Below, piece by piece: positions 8,073-17,395 of a stretch of DNA of 64,000 bases. The stretch comes from Chryseobacterium sp. (GTDB lineage Bacteria > Bacteroidota > Bacteroidia > Flavobacteriales > Weeksellaceae), in the NCBI GenBank assembly GCA_031286615.1, contig JAITUA010000003.1, forward strand, positions 124,001 to 188,000, in the 5' to 3' direction. Made by a program: the position numbers and the translations under genes. Below the pieces are notes generated by a model that worked only from the letters and a program-made list of their open reading frames with translations, was not told where the DNA came from and did no database searches. Each line of letters begins with the position of its first letter. Position 1 is the first letter of the stretch.

Positions 8073-9417
8073 TTTTATCTGCCAAATGATCTATAGCATT
8101 AGGTTCTTCATAGACCAATTCCACAAGTTCCACACTTTTATTATTCATTTTCAGAATTTTAAAGTGATAGTCCTCAAGATCAAATTCCTGGTTTTCTTCA
8201 GGGATGTCTTCCAACTCATAAAGAATGAATCCGGCTAATGAATTGTACTCACTTTCTTCAGAAAGAGGTAGTTTTTTAGGCAAAAATTCATTGATTTCAT
8301 CCAAAGGCTGTGTAGCCTGTACCCAATACGTATTATCCGATATTTTATCAACTATTTTTTCTTCATCATCTTCTTCATCCTGAATTTCTCCTACCAGTTC
8401 TTCCAGAATATCTTCTAATGTAATAATTCCTTCAGTTCCACCAAACTCGTCGATAACAATAGCGATATGCTGTTTTTTAAGCTGGAATGTTTTCAGTAAG
8501 TCTGAAACTTTTTTACTTTCCACAACGAAAAAGGCATCACGCATTAAATCTTTAAGATCTTCATGATCCAGATTTCCTTTTCTTTTTACAAATTCTCTGA
8601 TAATTTCTTTTGTATAGAAAATCCCGATAACATTATCAATGGAATCAATATATACCGGAATACGGGAATACCCGCTGTCCATAATCTTATTGATGATATC
8701 CGTAACATCTTCTTCAAAATCTATGGAAGTAATATTCTGCCTTGGAACCATGATCTGTTTAGCAGAATGATCTGTAAAATCAAATGCATTTTTGATGATC
8801 TCGTAGTTTTCTTCTTCAATCTCCCCGCTGTCAGCACTTTGTTTTACCAAAAGCTGAAGTTCTTCTGTAGAGTGAATTTCCTGTTCGGAAGCCGGGTGAA
8901 TTTTAACCAATCTCAGGAAACCATTTGACATTGAGTTCATCAACCAGATAAACGGTTTAAAAATCGTGTAGAAAACTCTTAGCGGAACGGCAGTTGCCAT
9001 TGTAGTCGCTTCAGATTTTCTGATCGCAATTGATTTTGGGATAAGCTCACCGAATACAATGTGCATGATTGTAATCAACACAAAACTGGTCACTACTGAA
9101 ATTGTAGTAATTGTTGTCTGAGTAAGATCAACATTCAAAGAGGTGAAAATGTTTTCAACAATATGATGCAGGGCACTTTCTCCTACCCAACCAAGGGCTA
9201 GGGATGCCAATGTAATTCCTAATTGTGTAGCGGAAAGATACTCATCAAGATGCTTGATGATATGTTCTGCCTGTTTAGCCATAGAATTGCCTTCTGCGGC
9301 TTTTAACTGAATTTGTGAATAACGAACTTTAACAATTGAAAATTCTGCGGCTACGAAGAAGCCATTTAGTAAAACAAGAAATAAGGCCAGCAAAAGCCTG
9401 ACTATGTCCGAGTCCAT
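8059..9417 (-). CDS. Hemolysin-family / CNNM-CBS membrane protein (CorC/HlyC type)
   Basis: 452 residues. The N-terminal CNNM (DUF21) membrane domain spans about residues 1-190, with several hydrophobic helices (LLLALFLVLLNGFFVAAEFS, TTISVVTSFVLITIMHIVFGE). Two CBS repeats follow (about 215-335; MVPRQNITSID, SRIPVYIDSIDNVIGI, HIAIVIDEFGGTEGIITLEDILEELVG written here as separate parts of one region), then a C-terminal CorC/HlyC-type domain ending about 440. Members are implicated in divalent-cation transport; the older label hemolysin does not imply haemolytic activity. It shares a transcript with clpS. Confidence 0.88.
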   Translation of the reverse strand: MDSDIVRLLLALFLVLLNGFFVAAEFSIVKVRYSQIQLKAAEGNSMAKQAEHIIKHLDEYLSATQLGITLASLALGWVGESALHHIVENIFTSLNVDLTQTTITTISVVTSFVLITIMHIVFGELIPKSIAIRKSEATTMATAVPLRVFYTIFKPFIWLMNSMSNGFLRLVKIHPASEQEIHSTEELQLLVKQSADSGEIEEENYEIIKNAFDFTDHSAKQIMVPRQNITSIDFEEDVTDIINKIMDSGYSRIPVYIDSIDNVIGIFYTKEIIREFVKRKGNLDHEDLKDLMRDAFFVVESKKVSDLLKTFQLKKQHIAIVIDEFGGTEGIITLEDILEELVGEIQDEEDDEEKIVDKISDNTYWVQATQPLDEINEFLPKKLPLSEESEYNSLAGFILYELEDIPEENQEFDLEDYHFKILKMNNKSVELVELVYEEPNAIDHLADKIGEV

Positions 9418-9634
9418 TTAGAGGTTGTATAAATTTTATTAAGTACAAAGATATGTAAAATAAAAATAACCTGAATCCGAGATTGATTATTTTGATGAAG
9501 GATTTTTTTGAAAGAAAATATGACACGATAAAACACCGTTCTTTTTCAATAAAAAAAATAATTGAGGTATCCTTTCATTTCTCTGTAAAAAGAAGATTTT
9601 TGGACAGCAAACAGCAGTTTTAGCATCATGTAAA

Positions 9635-9661
9635 TAAAAAAGCACCGAAATAATCGGTGCT
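9635..9661 (-). terminator. Terminator of the ATP synthase operon
   Basis: AGCACCGA (9641-9648) / TCGGTGCT (9654-9661), loop AATAA, with an A-run at 9635-9640 giving the U-run on the minus strand. It lies 25 bp past the atpG stop. Confidence 0.9.
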
Positions 9662-9685
9662 TTAGTTGTATCTTAAAATAATTCT

Positions 9686-10549
9686 TTATGAATTTTTCAA
9701 AGCTTCTGCTCCGGAAACAATTTCCAAGATTTCGTTGGTAATTGCAGCCTGTCTTGCTTTGTTGTAGAAGATCTTCAGATCATTTCTCAACGCTTCTGCA
9801 TTGTCTGTAGCTTTGTGCATTGCAGTCATTCTTGCTCCATGCTCAGATGCTACTGAATCCAGGATTGATTTGAAAACCTGAGTTTTGATCGATTTTGGAA
9901 TCAAATTATCCAGGATCTCAGCTCTGTTAGGTTCAAAGATATAATCTGTTTCAACCTGCGGTTCAGTGTTTTCAGGCATTGAAATCGGAAGAAGTTTTTC
10001 TGTAATCACTTCCTGAGTTGCTGCATTCACGAATTTGTTATAAATAACATATACTTCGTCAAATTTTCCTTCTCTGAAGCTGGTCATTACTCCTTCGGTA
10101 ATATTAGCTACCATATCAAAGTTCAGGTTGTCATAAACAGAACTTCCATTAGCATATACCGTACGGTTTTTTCTTACAGCATCATATACTTTTTTACCTA
10201 CCGGCAGAACTTCAATCTCATATTGAGAGTTGTTCTGGAACTGAAGGTTAAGCTCTTTTACGATAGAAGAGTTAAAAGCTCCTGCTAGACCTCTGTTTGA
10301 AGTAACAGCGATAAATAGTATTCTTTTAACCTCTCTTTTCTGAGCATATACAGAAATCTGATCAGGATCTGAGCTAGAATTTACATTCTGGATAAGCTCC
10401 TGTAATTTTTCAGAATAAGGTCTTAACATTACAATTGCATCCTGTGCTTTTTTAAGTTTCGCTGCGGAAACCATTTTCATAGCACGTGTAATCTGCATCG
10501 TAGATGAAATTGACGTAATTCTGCCTCGTATTTCTTTTAAGTTTGCCAT
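9686..10549 (-). CDS. atpG: ATP synthase F1 gamma subunit
   Basis: 287 residues, the central rotor stalk of F1. The N-terminal helix MANLKEIRGRITSI...ITRAMKMVSAAKL and the C-terminal helix with SEHGARMTAMHKATDNA are the diagnostic coiled-coil halves. It is the last gene of the operon and has a terminator 25 bp downstream. A 76-bp repeat-filled gap separates it from atpA, unlike the tight spacing elsewhere in the operon. Confidence 0.97.
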   Translation of the reverse strand: MANLKEIRGRITSISSTMQITRAMKMVSAAKLKKAQDAIVMLRPYSEKLQELIQNVNSSSDPDQISVYAQKREVKRILFIAVTSNRGLAGAFNSSIVKELNLQFQNNSQYEIEVLPVGKKVYDAVRKNRTVYANGSSVYDNLNFDMVANITEGVMTSFREGKFDEVYVIYNKFVNAATQEVITEKLLPISMPENTEPQVETDYIFEPNRAEILDNLIPKSIKTQVFKSILDSVASEHGARMTAMHKATDNAEALRNDLKIFYNKARQAAITNEILEIVSGAEALKNS

Positions 10550-10561
10550 TAATTTGGGTTC

Positions 10562-10617
10562 AAAGTTTAAGGTCTAAAGTTTAAGGCTTAAAACTTTATA
10601 TTTTAAACCTTAAACAT
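10562..10617. repeat. Heptad tandem repeat inside the atp operon
   Basis: Eight successive 7-mers read AAAGTTT, AAGGTCT, AAAGTTT, AAGGCTT, AAAACTT, TATATTT, TAAACCT, TAAACAT. The last two are near-complements of the first ones, so AAGTTTAAGG (10577-10586) can pair with CCTTAAAC (from 10608). The array separates atpA from atpG. Confidence 0.65.
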
Positions 10618-10625
10618 TGAATTTT

Positions 10626-12203
10626 TTAGTTGTATTTAGAAGCTAAATCGTTAGCTGCCTGCTTAAGAACTGCTGTAATATCGTTATCGATTTTACCTGC
10701 TTTAATAGCAGCCATCGTATCAGGGTGTTTAGATCTCAGGAATGCAATATACTCAACCTGGAATTCTTTCACTTTTCTGATAGGAACATTTCTTAGCAAG
10801 TTCTCAGTTCCAGCGTAGATCATTGCAACCTGGCTGTCTACAGGAAGTGGAGAGTTTACCGGCTGCTTAAGCAGCTCTACGTTTCTTTCTCCTTTAGAGA
10901 TTACTGCTAAAGTAGAAGCATCAAGGTCAGAACCGAATTTAGCAAACGCTTCTAGTTCTTTATATTGAGCCTGGTCTAATTTCAAAGTACCAGATACTTT
11001 TTTCATTGATTTGATCTGAGCGTTACCTCCTACCCTTGATACAGAGATACCTACGTTGATCGCAGGACGAACCCCTGAGTTGAATAGATCAGACTCCAAG
11101 AAGATCTGTCCGTCTGTAATAGAGATTACATTGGTAGGGATGTACGCAGAAACGTCACCAGCCTGAGTTTCAATAATTGGAAGTGCCGTTAATGAACCAC
11201 CACCTTTTACAATTGGCTTAAGAGACTCTGGCAAATCGTTCATTTGCTTAGCAATGTTATCATCAGCGATTACTTTTGCTGCTCTTTCCAATAGTCTTGA
11301 GTGAAGGTAGAAAACGTCTCCAGGATAAGCTTCACGGCCCGGTGGTCTTCTCAATAGTAGAGAAAGCTCACGGTAAGCAACAGCTTGTTTAGATAAATCA
11401 TCATAAACGATCAAAGCTGGTCTACCAGTATCTCTGAAGAATTCACCAATAGCAGCACCTGCCATCGCAGAATATACCTGCATTGGAACTGGATCTGATG
11501 CGTTAGCCGCAACAATTACAGTATAAGCTAAAGCTCCTTTATCAGCAAGAGTTTTAACGATTTGTGCTACAGTAGAAGCTTTCTGACCGATAGCAACATA
11601 TATACAATATACTGGCTGCCCAGCATCAAAGAATTCTTTTTGATTGATGATCGTATCGATTGCAACAGTAGTTTTACCTGTCTGTCTGTCACCGATGATA
11701 AGCTCTCTCTGTCCTCTTCCTACAGGGATCATAGAGTCAATTGCAACGATACCTGACTGTAAAGGCTCAGTTACCGGCTGTCTGAAGATAACTCCAGGAG
11801 CTTTTCTTTCCAATGGCATTTCGTATAAATCCCCAGTAATAGGACCTTTACCATCGATAGGGTTACCAAGAGTATCTACTACTCTTCCTAACATACCTTC
11901 TCCTACTTTGATAGAAGAGATTCTGTTTGTTCTTCTTACTGTATCACCTTCTTTTACTAATTTACTTTCACCAAGTAGAGCAACACCCACGTTGTCTTCT
12001 TCAAGGTTAAGTACAATACCTTCTACATCACTAGAAAATTTCACCAACTCTCCGTATTGTACGTTTTCTAACCCGTATACACGAGCAATACCATCACCGA
12101 TGGTTAAAACTGTACCTACTTCCTCAACGTTTGATTGAGTATCGAAGTTGGCCAATTGCTGTTTTAAGATCGCAGATACTTCTGCCGGATTTATTTCTGC
12201 CAT
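10626..12203 (-). CDS. atpA: ATP synthase F1 alpha subunit
   Basis: 525 residues, the regulatory/non-catalytic nucleotide-binding subunit. The Walker A loop GDRQTGKTT lies at about residues 171-179. The N-terminal beta-barrel begins [20 protein letters not shown]-like (GDGIARVYG), and the [22 protein letters not shown] signature (read in parts) is intact. Sequence is strongly conserved and full length. It sits 16 bp from atpH and is followed by the repeat gap before atpG. Confidence 0.98.
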   Translation of the reverse strand: MAEINPAEVSAILKQQLANFDTQSNVEEVGTVLTIGDGIARVYGLENVQYGELVKFSSDVEGIVLNLEEDNVGVALLGESKLVKEGDTVRRTNRISSIKVGEGMLGRVVDTLGNPIDGKGPITGDLYEMPLERKAPGVIFRQPVTEPLQSGIVAIDSMIPVGRGQRELIIGDRQTGKTTVAIDTIINQKEFFDAGQPVYCIYVAIGQKASTVAQIVKTLADKGALAYTVIVAANASDPVPMQVYSAMAGAAIGEFFRDTGRPALIVYDDLSKQAVAYRELSLLLRRPPGREAYPGDVFYLHSRLLERAAKVIADDNIAKQMNDLPESLKPIVKGGGSLTALPIIETQAGDVSAYIPTNVISITDGQIFLESDLFNSGVRPAINVGISVSRVGGNAQIKSMKKVSGTLKLDQAQYKELEAFAKFGSDLDASTLAVISKGERNVELLKQPVNSPLPVDSQVAMIYAGTENLLRNVPIRKVKEFQVEYIAFLRSKHPDTMAAIKAGKIDNDITAVLKQAANDLASKYN

Positions 12204-12219
12204 TGTATGGTTGTTTTTC

Positions 12220-12759
12220 TTAATTTAATTGGAAATCTTTTTTAACTTGGTTCAATTTTGTCTTCACAGACGCATCTACCTGCTGGTCACCTACTCTTAG
12301 AACATATCCTCCAAGAATTTCAGGTTTTACATTTACTTTCAGATCAAAGTTTGAATCAGCGTTTACAAGAGTGGTAGATCTTAAAATCTGATCAAGGTTC
12401 TCTTTTGAAAGCGGAGTTGCTGTAGTAAGTGTAACTCTCTGTACACCGCTAAGGTCTTCTACTTTATTGATGAATTCCTGAGCGATATTTTTCAGTTGGT
12501 TTTCACGTCCGTGTTTAATCACCAATCTGATCAAATTCTGAGAAGAAACAGATAAACCTTTGAAAATTTCGTTTGCTACTTCTATTTTCTTTTTAGAATC
12601 AATGTAAGGAGTAAAGAAAAACTTGTTTAAATCTTTAGATTCAGACATTACCTTTACTACATCTTTCATTTCAGAAAATACAGTAGCCGTTTGACCTGAC
12701 TCATTTGTGAAATCAAGTAAACCTTGTGCGTATCTTTTAGCTACTTTAGATGTAAGCAT
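12220..12759 (-). CDS. atpH: ATP synthase F1 delta subunit
   Basis: 179 residues. N-terminal [13 protein letters not shown] and a C-terminal region with [21 protein letters not shown] (conserved GG..LRVGD..ID.S pattern) identify delta/OSCP, which links the peripheral stalk to the top of F1. The start is 2 bp from the stop of atpF, so translation is probably coupled. Confidence 0.95.
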   Translation of the reverse strand: MLTSKVAKRYAQGLLDFTNESGQTATVFSEMKDVVKVMSESKDLNKFFFTPYIDSKKKIEVANEIFKGLSVSSQNLIRLVIKHGRENQLKNIAQEFINKVEDLSGVQRVTLTTATPLSKENLDQILRSTTLVNADSNFDLKVNVKPEILGGYVLRVGDQQVDASVKTKLNQVKKDFQLN

Positions 12760-12761
12760 TC

Positions 12762-13259
12762 TTAGTTAAGGTTTGATTTGTTTAAATAATTTTGAACTAA
12801 TTCGTTTTGAGCTTCGCTGTTGTCTAATTTTTGTTTCAAGATAGACTCAGCAATGTTCACAGATAAAGTACCAATTTGAGTTTTGATATCTGCCATAGCA
12901 GCATTTTTCTCAGCATTGATAGTCTGTTTAGCAGCTTCGATCATTCTGTCTCCTTCCGTTTTAGCAACATCTTTAGCTTCCCCTACGATTCTGTCTTTAA
13001 TTTCTCTAGCTTCTTTAAGGATAGCATCTCTTTCTATTTTAGCTTCACGAATGATTCTTTCGTTATCCTCTTTTAAAGTTTCCATTTCTTTTCTAGCTAA
13101 TTTAGCTTGATTAAGAGCGTCAACAATAGATGTTTCTCTGTCATTGATAGACTTTAAAATAGGTTTCCAAGCGAATTTACCTAACAAAAATAATAATGCT
13201 AGAAAAATAACAGACTGGATAATAAATAATCCTGACGAAAACTGATGAATTAATTCCAT
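12762..13259 (-). CDS. atpF: ATP synthase F0 b subunit
   Basis: 165 residues. One N-terminal membrane helix (about 8-28, GLFIIQSVIFLALLFLLGKF) is followed by KPILKSINDRE and a long charged coiled coil to about residue 150. This is the standard peripheral-stalk architecture. It lies between atpE (85 bp upstream, with a hairpin) and atpH. Confidence 0.95.
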   Translation of the reverse strand: MELIHQFSSGLFIIQSVIFLALLFLLGKFAWKPILKSINDRETSIVDALNQAKLARKEMETLKEDNERIIREAKIERDAILKEAREIKDRIVGEAKDVAKTEGDRMIEAAKQTINAEKNAAMADIKTQIGTLSVNIAESILKQKLDNSEAQNELVQNYLNKSNLN

Positions 13260-13299
13260 TATATAAATGTATAAATAATTATTACTTTTTTTTTAAAGA

Positions 13300-13334
13300 A
13301 CCATTATCTGTAACCAACCGTCACAGATAATGGT
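13300..13334 (-). other. Intercistronic hairpin between atpE and atpF
   Basis: ACCATTATCTGT (13300-13311) and ACAGATAATGGT (13323-13334) form a perfect 12-bp stem with an 11-nt loop, directly 3' of atpE. On the transcript the stem is followed by an A-run rather than a U-run, so it does not look like an intrinsic terminator. An mRNA-stability or processing element that raises atpE yield is a reasonable inference. Confidence 0.7.
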
Positions 13335-13344
13335 CTGATTTTAA

Positions 13345-13539
13345 TTAGTTTACTGCGAATAGAGCAGCAAACGCAACACCTTCTACAAGTGCAGCTGCAA
13401 TAAGCATAGCTGTTTGGATTTTTCCAGATTGCTCAGGTTGTCTAGCGATAGCTTCAAGAGCAGCAGCTCCGATTTTACCAAGACCGATACCTACACCTAG
13501 TACTACGATACCAGCACCTACAATTTTAGGGATTTCCAT
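13345..13539 (-). CDS. atpE: ATP synthase F0 c subunit
   Basis: 64 residues forming two membrane helices joined by the conserved polar loop RQP (residues 33-35). The ion-binding Glu is residue 53 in ALVEGVAF. It is followed by Gly, not Ser/Thr, which argues for proton rather than sodium coupling (inference from known c-ring ion sites). The subunit is needed in many copies per complex; the hairpin immediately downstream may contribute to its expression. Confidence 0.97.
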   Translation of the reverse strand: MEIPKIVGAGIVVLGVGIGLGKIGAAALEAIARQPEQSGKIQTAMLIAAALVEGVAFAALFAVN

Positions 13540-13586
13540 AATATATAATTTTAAAAAATTTGTTTTACTTTAATTTATAATTTCAA

Positions 13587-14684
13587 TTAGTGAGCTGCAT
13601 GATGTTCGTGCTCGTGCTCTTCTACTGCCATTCCGATAAACAAAGCTGATAACATTGTAAAGATATAAGCCTGTAGGAACGCTACCAATACTTCAAGTAA
13701 ATAAATTACCAATGTAAGGAACGGGAATGCAACACCTGCGATAAAATTCTTAAATACATAGATCAATCCGATCAAACTCATTACTACGATGTGACCTGCC
13801 GTCATGTTAGCAAAAAGTCGGATCATCAAAGCGAATGGTTTAGTGATTGTTCCTAGTAATTCGATAGGAAGCATAATCAGCTTCATTGGAACTGGTACTC
13901 CCGGCATCCAGAAGATGTGTTTCCAATAATCTTTGTTAGCTGAGAATGTTGTAATCAGATAAGTAAGGATTGCAAGGAAGAATGTCATTGTAATATTACC
14001 TGTAACATTAATCCCGAAAGGCATTAATCCTAAAACGTTAAGGAAAAGAATAAAGAAGAATACTGTTAATAAATAACCCATAAATCTCTTATACTTATGT
14101 CCGATGTTTGGAATAGCAACCTCGTCTCTTACGAAAATGATTAACGGCTCTAAAAATCTTGCAGCACCTGTAGGAACCACTGATTTTTTATAAGACTTAG
14201 CCATACCACCGAACAATACTAACATAAAGATCGATACTAATAAAATGATCAGTACACTTTTTGTAATAGAAAGATCTAATGGCTTTTCGTTAGTTGGGTG
14301 ACCGTGATCATCTAGAGTTATAGTTCCTGCCGCATCTGTCTTATAGATTTTTTCATGATGCAATACATAAAAAGAACCATCTACTTCAGTAGGCTCTCCG
14401 TGCATGAACCCTTCTTTGTTACTCATGAAAGAGTGAAAACCGTTGTCATATACAATAACAGGAAGAGGGAAACCGATGTGGTGACCATCTTTATCAACCA
14501 TCAATGTGAAATCATGTGCATCCAACAAGTGATGATCGATGAACTCTTTGTTTTCTTTGCTCACTTTGTCTTTCTCTGAAAGCTCTTGAGCAGGAGCTGC
14601 CCCAGCAGTAGCCTCACCGTGCTGTGCAGACACTAAGTTTAATACAAAAATACTGTAGAATAAAACTGCGAATTTCTTAAACAT
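13587..14684 (-). CDS. atpB: ATP synthase F0 a subunit with N-terminal extension
   Basis: I start at the ATG at 14684 (365 residues, MFKKFAVLFY...); the upstream codon at 14708 is TTG and lies too close to the preceding gene. Residues 1-21 are a signal-peptide-like segment ending NLVSA. A roughly 110-residue polar His-rich extension follows, as is usual in Bacteroidota, then the membrane domain. The functional Arg is in KPFALMIRLFANMTAGHIV (helix 4), and the C-terminus has VAFLQAYIFTMLSALFIGMA. The tail is His/Glu-rich (EEHEHEHHAAH). It forms the proton half-channels with the c ring. Confidence 0.96.
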   Translation of the reverse strand: MFKKFAVLFYSIFVLNLVSAQHGEATAGAAPAQELSEKDKVSKENKEFIDHHLLDAHDFTLMVDKDGHHIGFPLPVIVYDNGFHSFMSNKEGFMHGEPTEVDGSFYVLHHEKIYKTDAAGTITLDDHGHPTNEKPLDLSITKSVLIILLVSIFMLVLFGGMAKSYKKSVVPTGAARFLEPLIIFVRDEVAIPNIGHKYKRFMGYLLTVFFFILFLNVLGLMPFGINVTGNITMTFFLAILTYLITTFSANKDYWKHIFWMPGVPVPMKLIMLPIELLGTITKPFALMIRLFANMTAGHIVVMSLIGLIYVFKNFIAGVAFPFLTLVIYLLEVLVAFLQAYIFTMLSALFIGMAVEEHEHEHHAAH

Positions 14685-14743
14685 TGATAGGTTTTTTTCG
14701 TTGTGCAAAAATATGATATTTTTTCTAGTTTCAATAAATTATT

Positions 14744-15115
14744 TTACTGTTTTTTATCATGATTAATCAGCTTGATCGCATAGTATGTAAGCAGGGCTGT
14801 CAGGACAAAATATGGTATAATAAAATGGAATTTATAGCCTGGAATCACTTCAAAGTTCAGTTTTTTTCTGATTAAGTACATCAAACCGAATTTTAAAAGA
14901 ATCAAACCAATGACAGACAATCCTAAAAATTCCGGCGCTACTCTATTGATTAGGATAATAAGAGTAATCATCATCATAAACATAACGCTTAGAAAAAGAT
15001 AAAATTTAATGATCACAATTTCATCCAGGTGAAAAACAAATTTCCAAAGGGAAAAATGCACCAGGAAAGTCAGAAAGAATAAAATGACAACAAGAATATT
15101 GGGATTGATTTTCAT
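14744..15115 (-). CDS. Small four-helix membrane protein in the AtpI position
   Basis: About 123 residues from the ATG at 15115 (MKINPNILVVILFF). Four hydrophobic segments are visible (about 6-24, 33-56, 62-82 and 92-112). A longer frame reaching 15184 would contain the -7 promoter box at 15135-15142 inside its coding region, so the shorter start is preferred. Immediately upstream of atpB, this corresponds to the poorly conserved AtpI-like protein often found first in atp operons. Homology itself is not evident from the sequence. Confidence 0.78.
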   Translation of the reverse strand: MKINPNILVVILFFLTFLVHFSLWKFVFHLDEIVIIKFYLFLSVMFMMMITLIILINRVAPEFLGLSVIGLILLKFGLMYLIRKKLNFEVIPGYKFHFIIPYFVLTALLTYYAIKLINHDKKQ

Positions 15116-15134
15116 TCTAAATTTTAATTGACCG

Positions 15135-15142
15135 CAAAAATA
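15135..15142 (-). promoter_or_regulatory. -7 box of the ATP synthase operon promoter
   Basis: The minus strand reads TATTTTTG (TAnnTTTG) about 20 bp upstream of the ATG at 15115. No convincing TTTG -33 box is found at 19 nt, so this is a half-supported promoter. Confidence 0.45.
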
Positions 15143-15218
15143 GACTTTTTCTATCGTATTATGATAAGATTTGATATATATCATTTTTTCTTATCTATAT
15201 AATATTACGTCCCGGACA

Positions 15219-15249
15219 CTTTAGATATGCTAAAAATTCCTTATTTTTG
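15219..15249 (+). promoter_or_regulatory. Promoter of ffh
   Basis: TATTTTTG at 15242-15249 fits the TAnnTTTG -7 box, with a weaker CTTT -33-like sequence at 15219-15222. It lies 24 bp upstream of the ffh ATG. Confidence 0.5.
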
Positions 15250-15272
15250 CAAACCTATAATTTACAATAAAT

Positions 15273-16634
15273 ATGTTTAATAGTTTACAGGATAAATTAG
15301 ACAAGGCATTACATAATATTTCCGGTAGAGGAAAAATTACCGAAATCAATGTAGCGGAAACCGTAAAGGAGATCCGTAGAGCATTGGTAGATGCCGACGT
15401 TAACTATAAAGTTGCAAAAGATCTTACTAAAAGAGTTCAGGATAAAGCATTAGGAGAGAACGTTCTTACTTCCCTTACGCCGGGACAGCTGATGACGAAA
15501 ATCGTTCATGATGAATTGGTAGACCTTATGGGAGGTTCTCAGGAGGGAATCAATCTTTCAGGAAAGCCTTCTGTAATCCTTATTGCAGGTCTTCAGGGTT
15601 CTGGTAAGACTACATTCTCAGGAAAACTTGCTAATTATTTACAAACAAAAAGAAATAAAAAACCTTTATTGGTAGCATGTGACGTTTACCGTCCTGCTGC
15701 AATTGACCAGCTAAAAGTTTTAGGTGGACAAATCGGGGTTCCTGTTTTCACAGAGGAGGGTTCTACGAATCCTTCTACAATTGCTGAAAACGCAATTAAT
15801 TTTGCAAAATCAAACGGTCATGATGTTGTGATCGTGGATACAGCAGGTCGTTTGGCTATTGATGAGCAGATGATGAACGAGATTAAGTCTGTTCATTACT
15901 TCATTAAACCAAATGAAACACTATTCGTTGTTGACTCAATGACAGGTCAGGATGCTGTGAATACGGCAAAAGCATTCAACGATGCTTTGAATTTTGACGG
16001 GGTTGTTTTAACTAAATTAGATGGTGATACCCGTGGTGGAGCTGCTCTAACGATTCGTTCTGTTGTTGAAAAACCAATCAAGTTCATCTCTACAGGAGAA
16101 AAAATGGAAGCTTTAGACCTTTTCTACCCGGAAAGGATGGCAGACAGAATCCTGGGAATGGGAGACGTTGTTTCCTTAGTAGAAAGAGCTCAGGAGCAGT
16201 TTGATGAAGAAGAAGCTAAAAAACTTCACAAAAAAATCGCTAAAAACGAATTCGGTTTTGATGATTTCCTAAAGCAGATCAACCAGATCAAGAAGATGGG
16301 TAATATGAAGGACTTAATGGGAATGATTCCGGGTGTTGGAAAAGCGATCAAAGATGTAGAGATCAGTGATGATGCATTTAAACACATTGAAGCGATTATC
16401 TACTCTATGACTCCTGAAGAAAGAAGAAGACCTTCTATCATCAATACTCAGAGAAAAGGAAGAATTGCTAAAGGTGCGGGAAGAAAAATCGAAGATGTAA
16501 ATCAACTGATGAAACAATTCGAGCAAATGGGTAAAATGATGAAGATGATGCAGGGCCCTCAAGGAAAGCAGATGATGCAGATGATGAGCAAAATGCCAAA
16601 TATGCCTGGAATGGGCGGAATGTTTGGAAAATAA
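15273..16634 (+). CDS. ffh: Signal recognition particle protein Ffh (SRP54)
   Basis: 453 residues, complete. The N domain is at residues 1-90. The G domain has GLQGSGKT (106-113), DTAGRL, and TKLDGDTRGGAAL. The methionine-rich M domain ends QMGKMMKMMQGPQG...MPGMGGMFGK and binds SRP RNA and signal sequences. With FtsY it directs nascent membrane proteins to the Sec translocon. It is transcribed divergently from the ATP synthase operon and followed by a strong terminator. Confidence 0.98.
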   Translation: MFNSLQDKLDKALHNISGRGKITEINVAETVKEIRRALVDADVNYKVAKDLTKRVQDKALGENVLTSLTPGQLMTKIVHDELVDLMGGSQEGINLSGKPSVILIAGLQGSGKTTFSGKLANYLQTKRNKKPLLVACDVYRPAAIDQLKVLGGQIGVPVFTEEGSTNPSTIAENAINFAKSNGHDVVIVDTAGRLAIDEQMMNEIKSVHYFIKPNETLFVVDSMTGQDAVNTAKAFNDALNFDGVVLTKLDGDTRGGAALTIRSVVEKPIKFISTGEKMEALDLFYPERMADRILGMGDVVSLVERAQEQFDEEEAKKLHKKIAKNEFGFDDFLKQINQIKKMGNMKDLMGMIPGVGKAIKDVEISDDAFKHIEAIIYSMTPEERRRPSIINTQRKGRIAKGAGRKIEDVNQLMKQFEQMGKMMKMMQGPQGKQMMQMMSKMPNMPGMGGMFGK

Positions 16635-16657
16635 AAAGACAAAATCATTCATAAAAA

Positions 16658-16685
16658 AACTCTCAGAAATTCTGAGAGTTTTTTA
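16658..16685 (+). terminator. Bidirectional terminator after ffh
   Basis: AACTCTCAGA (16658-16667), loop AAT, TCTGAGAGTT (16671-16680) followed by a T-run. The left A-run serves the convergent beta-barrel gene ending at 16705. Confidence 0.92.
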
Positions 16686-16704
16686 TTTTATCTGAATAGC
16701 AGGT

Positions 16705-17370
16705 TTATTTAAACTTATACCCTAATCCCAGCTGGAAAAAATTCATTTTTAATGTTTCACCATCCACAGGGTTTTTGATCATATTGGTAAGACCAAAACT
16801 GTAACGGGCATCTACAAATAATCCTTTGTACACTTTGTAATCTGCTCCGAAGAACAATCCAAAATCTGTAGATTTTAAAGAATCATCCAGAAATCTCTCC
16901 ACATACTTCTCTCCTTCTCTCATTGCTGAAGGATTCAGCATACCTGCATTCGGGCCGCTTGCTTCAAATTTCACTTTATTATTAGTCTTAAAGCTTACAT
17001 AAGGACCTGCGTAAATTCCTAATTCCGGTGTTGCATAATATCTTGCAGATACAGGAATTACAATTCTGTTAAGGTTCATCTTTTCAGTTATAGTAACTCC
17101 AACGGGTGTTGCAACAGCTGCTTTTCCTCCAAGGTTGGCATATTCTACTTCTCCCTGAATAGCAAATTTATTATTGAATTTATGCTCAACCAAACCTCCT
17201 ACATAAAACCCTGACTTGGATTTCAAGCCTCCTTCAAATCCGCCAAATTGAAAATCATCCTCACTGGAATTCAATTTTGATAAAGCATAACCCGCTTTTA
17301 CACCGAATGTAGTCTGCGCATTTAAACCTGCAAATAAAGCGATTGCAGACGCTAATAAGATTTTTTTCAT
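16705..17370 (-). CDS. Porin-family outer-membrane beta-barrel protein
   Basis: 221 residues with a signal peptide (MKKILLASAIALFAGLNAQ, cut before TTFG). The body is a run of alternating amphipathic strands (GFYVGGLVEHKFNNKFAIQGEV, LGIYAGPYVSFKT, FGLFFGADYKVY, MNFFQLGLGYKFK) typical of the Bacteroidota 8-stranded OMP_b-brl_2 barrels. The C-terminal YKFK strand is the barrel closing strand. It resembles the protein at 19942-20604 most closely in motif layout. Function (porin, adhesin or structural) cannot be read from the sequence. Confidence 0.85.
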   Translation of the reverse strand: MKKILLASAIALFAGLNAQTTFGVKAGYALSKLNSSEDDFQFGGFEGGLKSKSGFYVGGLVEHKFNNKFAIQGEVEYANLGGKAAVATPVGVTITEKMNLNRIVIPVSARYYATPELGIYAGPYVSFKTNNKVKFEASGPNAGMLNPSAMREGEKYVERFLDDSLKSTDFGLFFGADYKVYKGLFVDARYSFGLTNMIKNPVDGETLKMNFFQLGLGYKFK

Positions 17371-17395
17371 GATTATTAAATAGTTTTATTAAAGA

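Noticed and set aside
11644-12138. Long plus-strand frame opposite atpA
   Set aside because: It lies wholly inside the highly conserved atpA gene on the other strand; its Pro/Ser/Thr-rich translation is an artefact of the complementary codon use.
15116-15184. N-terminal extension of the AtpI-position gene (start at 15184)
   Set aside because: The extension contains the -7 promoter box at 15135-15142, and the downstream ATG at 15115 begins a normal membrane segment.
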